Source: a virus. Taken from it: DNA of 36,378 nt. Positions 33,308-36,378 of the stretch are shown here, in pieces. The notes under the pieces are model-generated. The model made no database searches. It was not told where the DNA came from and was given only the letters and a program-made list of their open reading frames with translations. The translations under genes were made by a program, and so were the position numbers. The DNA is taken from positions 1-36,378 of IMG/VR virus record IMGVR_UViG_3300044691_000392; one strand, 5' to 3'. Numbering within the stretch: position 1 is the first letter of the stretch; every line of letters begins with the position of its first letter.

Positions 33308-33655
33308 GTGCCTGACCTCAGCCCGGCCGCAGCCGCGACAGTCAACAAGCTCGTCGCCATAAACGCCCAGATCAAAGACCTAACCGAGGAAGCCGAAGCG
33401 CTCAAAGCGCAGCTCCGCAAAGCCCTCGACGTCGGCGAGTACACCGTCAACGGGAAACCCGCACTGTCCGTCTCCGAAACCCGCAAATTTGACGTGACCG
33501 TGGCCGCGCTCGTCATCCCCCCCGGGATGCTGCCCGGCGTCCAAATCAACACCATCAGCCGGACCATGGCCATGGAAATGCTACCCCCGGAGCTGTACGC
33601 CAAATGTCAAAGCGTCAGCCCCAAACACACCATCCGGATCCTGGGGGACGCGTGA
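33308..33655 (+). CDS. Coiled-coil protein preceding the recombination nuclease
   Basis: A 115-residue protein from GTG 33308 (SD AAAGGAG; an adjacent GTG at 33305 is possible). Residues 1-40 form a coiled coil (AAATVNKLVAINAQIKDL then TEEAEALKAQLRKA). Then strands (GEYTVNGKPALSVSETRK) and a small alpha/beta end follow (ISRTMAMEMLPPELYA). The layout, a coiled coil plus a small domain directly before a RecB-like exonuclease, is common in actinophage recombination cassettes. Function inferred only from position. Confidence 0.65.
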   Translation: MPDLSPAAAATVNKLVAINAQIKDLTEEAEALKAQLRKALDVGEYTVNGKPALSVSETRKFDVTVAALVIPPGMLPGVQINTISRTMAMEMLPPELYAKCQSVSPKHTIRILGDA

Positions 33656-34482
33656 ACCGCACCCCAGCCGACCTCACCTCCTGGGCGGGTGACGCCACCG
33701 AACGCGGCACCGACCCCGAAACGGTTGGTGAAGCCATCCTCGACGCGTTCGAGGAAGCCATCCTGGCGCACCCACGCTCAGCGCAAAAAGAAATCGGGCC
33801 CTCCGAAATCGGGCACCCCTGCTCCAGGTGGCTCGCCTACCGCCTCGCCGACGTCGCACCGACCGGCCTGGAAAAACCACCATGGCGTCAAGCGGTCGGC
33901 ACCGCCGTGCACTCCGCCTCCGAAGACTGGCTACAAGGGTGGAACGCCAACCACGGACAGCGGTACCTCACCGACATCCTCGTCGAAGTTGGCGAGCTCT
34001 ACCCCGGCCGCCCCATCACCGGGCACCTCGACATCCTCGACGTCCCCACCGCAACAATCATCGACCTCAAAGTCCCCGGGCCATCGGCGATGAAATCAAA
34101 CCGGGCCGGCACCCCAGAATCACCCCAGTACCGCATCCAAACCCACCTCTACGGGCGCGGAGCCTGCCGGGCCGGATACCCCGTCGACACCGTCGCCGTC
34201 CTACGGGTGCCCTCAGCCGGTGAACTCGCCGACGCCGTGTTCAAACACGAACCCTACGACGAAACGATCGCCGTCAACGCCCTCGAAAGGGCCGGGGCGA
34301 TCGCGCAACTCGTCAACGCCGCAGGCCCCGCCGCTGCGGCAGCTTTGCCCACGACAGACCACTACTGCCACCGGTGCACGTGGTTCTCGCCGGGCTCCAC
34401 AGATCTCACCCGGGGTTGTCCGGGTGATTCCGGTCGGATCGCCATGACCCGACCGGACCCTCTCAACCAACTCATCGCATGA
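33652..34482 (+). CDS. Cas4/RecB-like PD-(D/E)XK nuclease with Fe-S motif
   Basis: A 276-residue protein from GTG 33652. It has an H-containing helix (GTAVHSASEDW), the PD-(D/E)XK core GHLDIL (Asp127) and IIDLKV (Asp138, Lys140), and a Q-x3-Y motif (QTHLY). One N-terminal Cys57 (HPCSRW) and three C-terminal Cys (YCHRCTWF and GCPG; 239, 242, 256) match the iron-sulfur cluster of Cas4/AddB-type nucleases. Such enzymes resect DNA ends for phage recombination. It sits between the coiled-coil protein and the SSB. Confidence 0.85.
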   Translation: MNRTPADLTSWAGDATERGTDPETVGEAILDAFEEAILAHPRSAQKEIGPSEIGHPCSRWLAYRLADVAPTGLEKPPWRQAVGTAVHSASEDWLQGWNANHGQRYLTDILVEVGELYPGRPITGHLDILDVPTATIIDLKVPGPSAMKSNRAGTPESPQYRIQTHLYGRGACRAGYPVDTVAVLRVPSAGELADAVFKHEPYDETIAVNALERAGAIAQLVNAAGPAAAAALPTTDHYCHRCTWFSPGSTDLTRGCPGDSGRIAMTRPDPLNQLIA

Positions 34483-34504
34483 GTCCACGAAAAGGAAGAA
34501 CAGC

Positions 34505-35095
34505 ATGAGCATCACCCCAGAGCAGTTCCTCATGGGCGGCGGCGGAGCACCCGGAGCCAAGTTCAAAACCCTCGGCGACACCGTCACCGGCCAGGTTTTG
34601 GACTACGAGATGCGGCAGCAGACCGACCTCGAGACCAACTCCCTCAAGACGTGGGACGACGGCCGGCCGATGATGCAGCTGGTTGTCACCCTGCAGACCA
34701 CCGACCGTGACCCCAGCTTCGAAGACGACGACGGGAAGCGCCGCGTCTACATCAAGGGGCTCCTGCAGCAGGCCGTCCGCGACGCCATCAAGGCGGCCGG
34801 CGGTAAGAAGCTCGAGGTCGGCGGCACTCTCACCGTCCGCTACATCGGCGACGAAGCCCCGAAGCGGCGCGGGGTGTCCGGGGCGAAAATCTACCAGGCG
34901 CACTGGCAGCCAGGGGCGGACGTGTTCCTCAGCGGCCCCACCGCAGCGCCGGTGTCCGCGCCGGTAGCGGCTGCACCGGCCGCTCCTGTTGCGGCCGTGC
35001 CGGCGCAGGCGACACAGCCCGACCCGCAGGCCCTCGCGGCTGCGCTCGCCCAGCTCACCCCCGAGCAGCGCCAAATGATGGGGCTGCCCGTCTAA
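34505..35095 (+). CDS. Single-stranded DNA-binding protein (phage OB-fold type)
   Basis: A 196-residue protein from ATG 34505. Residues ~15-145 look like an OB fold: FKTLGDTVTGQVLDYEMR, WDDGRPMMQLVVTLQTTD, RRVYIKGLLQQAV, GGTLTVRYIGDEAP. An Ala/Pro/Val low-complexity linker and a helical end (LAQLTPEQRQMMGLPV) follow. It closely resembles SSB-like proteins next to Cas4-like nucleases and Prim-Pol genes in actinophages. Likely coats single-stranded DNA during replication and recombination. Confidence 0.75.
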   Translation: MSITPEQFLMGGGGAPGAKFKTLGDTVTGQVLDYEMRQQTDLETNSLKTWDDGRPMMQLVVTLQTTDRDPSFEDDDGKRRVYIKGLLQQAVRDAIKAAGGKKLEVGGTLTVRYIGDEAPKRRGVSGAKIYQAHWQPGADVFLSGPTAAPVSAPVAAAPAAPVAAVPAQATQPDPQALAAALAQLTPEQRQMMGLPV

Positions 35096-35107
35096 CAGCC
35101 CCAAGTA

Positions 35108-35150
35108 GCCCTGCGCTAGCGGCACCCGGGGTGCGAGCCCCCGGCAGGGC
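35108..35150 (+). repeat. Structured hairpin between SSB and Prim-Pol genes
   Basis: GCCCTGC (35108-35114) pairs with GCAGGGC (35144-35150), enclosing a second stem GCACC/GGTGC (35122-35126 with 35130-35134). There is no T run, so it may be an attenuator, processing site or protein-binding element rather than a terminator. The gap 35096-35202 contains nothing else recognisable. Confidence 0.45.
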
Positions 35151-35202
35151 ACTGCCCACCAAAACAGCAGCTCCCCACTGCGACCAACCGAGGCAGGCCG
35201 GC

Positions 35203-35280
35203 GTGAACGCGTACCCCACCCACCGCACCCCGACGGTGGGCATCCAAACGGCCAACCCCCCGGCCGGTGATGCCACATGA
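35203..35280 (+). CDS. 25-residue leader-like ORF
   Basis: GTG 35203 to TGA 35278-35280, overlapping the Prim-Pol ATG as ATGA. The peptide is low-complexity (VNAYPTHRTPTVGIQTA then NPPAGDAT). It may simply couple translation to the next gene. Coding status uncertain. Confidence 0.35.
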   Translation: MNAYPTHRTPTVGIQTANPPAGDAT

Positions 35281-36378
35281 ACGACGCAACCCCCTACCGC
35301 GACGCGTGGGAGGCCTACCGATCCGTCGGCTGGGTCGGGATCCTCCCACTCCCACCACGCAAAAAAATGCCACCCCCGGAGGGGTGGACCGGGCACAACG
35401 GGAAATGGCCGTCCTACCCCGACCTGCACGCCTGGGCCGAAGCCCGCGAAGGGCGCGGCAACATCGGGCTGCGCCTACCCCACGACGTCGTGGGGGTCGA
35501 CGTCGACAACTACGGCACCAAACACGGCGGTGACACCGTTGCCAAAGCGGAAGAACAGTGGGGGCCGCTGCCGGCGACGTGGCGGACGACCAGCCGCGAC
35601 GACGGCGTCTCCGGTATCCGCCTGTACACGGTGCCCGAGGGTTTGGCGTGGCCAGGGGAGCTGGGTGCCGACACCGAAATCATCCAGTACGGGCACCGGT
35701 ACGCCGTCGTCTGGCCCTCCGTGCACCCCGAAGGGCGCACCTACCGGTGGATCAACCCCGAAGGGGCCACCTCCACCGTCATCCCCCGGCTAGAAGACCT
35801 CGCCGAGCTCCCCGAAGCGTGGATCGTAGGGCTCACCGCCGGCGAGATGGAACAGCACCACCCCAAAGCGGAACTGTCCGTCGACCAAACCCAAGCGTGG
35901 CTACTGTCGGCGAACCGGGCCGGGACCTGCCGTCGCACCGACGCCGCACTCAACGCCGCACTCAACGGGTTCGCCGAACCGGGCAGCATCCACACCCTGG
36001 TCAACAAGCACATTCTGCGGTTGGTGCGGTTCGCGCAACAAGGACACCGGGGCCTGCTATCTGCCCTTGAGGAACTCCACAAACGGTTCATCCACACAGC
36101 CCTGAACCACCCCGACCCGACGCACCGCCGCGACCAGCGCGACGCCGAAGGGGAGTGGACCCGGGGACTCAGAGGTGCGGTGGGGCTCGTCGTCGCGCAA
36201 CCCGGAGTAGGTAGCCACGTCGATGGGTGCCCCTGCGAAGACGAACTCCTCGGCCTCGTCGCCAGCCCCACAGCCGTTGCGGGGAACAACGCCCTCGCCC
36301 CGGTCACCGTCAGCCTCCCAGCCCCCGACGACGACGAGCAGGACGACCGCACCTCCTGGTACCCCCGCGACCTCGGCC
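35277..36378 (+). CDS. Bifunctional DNA primase/polymerase (Prim-Pol), 3' truncated by the window
   Basis: ATG 35277 opens a frame that stays open to the last base (367 codons seen). The first ~200 residues match the phage/plasmid Prim-Pol domain: GWVGILPLPPRKKMPP, GNIGLRLPHDVVGVDVDNYG with the metal-binding Asp75-x-Asp77, a TTSRDDGVSGIRLYTVP block in the position of the catalytic S-G-x-x-x-x motif, and YGHRYAVVWPSVHPEGR. Family members synthesise primers and extend them. A helicase domain or gene would be expected next, beyond the window. A C-rich DGCPCEDE at ~320 is odd and unassigned. Confidence 0.85.
   Translation, partial: MNDATPYRDAWEAYRSVGWVGILPLPPRKKMPPPEGWTGHNGKWPSYPDLHAWAEAREGRGNIGLRLPHDVVGVDVDNYGTKHGGDTVAKAEEQWGPLPATWRTTSRDDGVSGIRLYTVPEGLAWPGELGADTEIIQYGHRYAVVWPSVHPEGRTYRWINPEGATSTVIPRLEDLAELPEAWIVGLTAGEMEQHHPKAELSVDQTQAWLLSANRAGTCRRTDAALNAALNGFAEPGSIHTLVNKHILRLVRFAQQGHRGLLSALEELHKRFIHTALNHPDPTHRRDQRDAEGEWTRGLRGAVGLVVAQPGVGSHVDGCPCEDELLGLVASPTAVAGNNALAPVTVSLPAPDDDEQDDRTSWYPRDLG

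Overview
The window is a stretch of a temperate tailed-phage (siphovirus-like) genome, or prophage, of a high-GC actinobacterium. This rests on strongly G/C-biased third codon positions, frequent GTG starts, ATGA/GTGA/TGATG stop-start overlaps at most junctions, and phage hallmark genes: large and small terminase subunits, an r1t-type holin domain, a lysozyme-like endolysin, a large serine integrase, a repressor/Cro-like pair, HNH endonucleases, a Cas4-like RecB nuclease, a phage SSB-like protein and a primase-polymerase. Both ends are cut: the first 69 bases close one gene and the last gene runs off the right edge. I see no portal, capsid protease, major capsid, tape measure or replicative helicase, so the genome continues on at least one side. 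The host genus cannot be fixed from sequence alone; a Streptomyces-like or related actinomycete is an inference.

Layout. (1) 1-10481, rightward: small membrane/coiled-coil proteins, a secreted Cys-rich protein, a sortase-fold protein, a papain/C39-like cysteine peptidase, a lysozyme-like endolysin fused to a holin domain, an SNase-like nuclease, then virion-type proteins ending in a 480-residue protein made of about eighteen 22-residue repeats. (2) 10482-10724: a strong 14-bp terminator hairpin and a tRNA-like cloverleaf with a nonstandard middle. (3) 10725-23108, leftward: about 40 mostly tiny, translationally coupled genes. From the promoter end they run through Zn-knuckle microproteins, TerS, TerL, a HTH protein, an FtsK/Tra-like ATPase, a DUF6221-like protein, a ParB-like protein with a membrane tail and many unknowns. 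One rightward gene (endonuclease VII-like fused to a HTH, 15619-16188) sits inside this block with its own divergent operator/promoter. (4) 23109-26002: integrase (rightward), a membrane protein converging on it, and a divergent repressor/Cro-like switch with repeated GGACA half-sites. (5) 25999-36378, rightward early region: small coupled proteins, two HNH endonucleases, a run of single-span membrane peptides, a solitary LuxR-type HTH, a DNA methyltransferase, an antisense ribbon-helix-helix gene with operator-like repeats, then a replication/recombination module (coiled-coil protein, Cas4-like nuclease, SSB, Prim-Pol).

How it fits together. The immunity switch chooses between lysogeny (repressor, integrase) and rightward early transcription of the replication genes. 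The leftward operon supplies packaging plus accessory proteins, and the left-hand rightward operon supplies lysis and virion-surface functions. Unusual points are the endolysin-holin fusion, the 22-residue repeat protein, a phage-encoded sortase beside a secreted Cys-rich protein, a possible pseudoknot over the peptidase gene's ribosome binding site, and small-scale duplications that copied gene ends. Functions come from motif recognition by eye; no database search was run.
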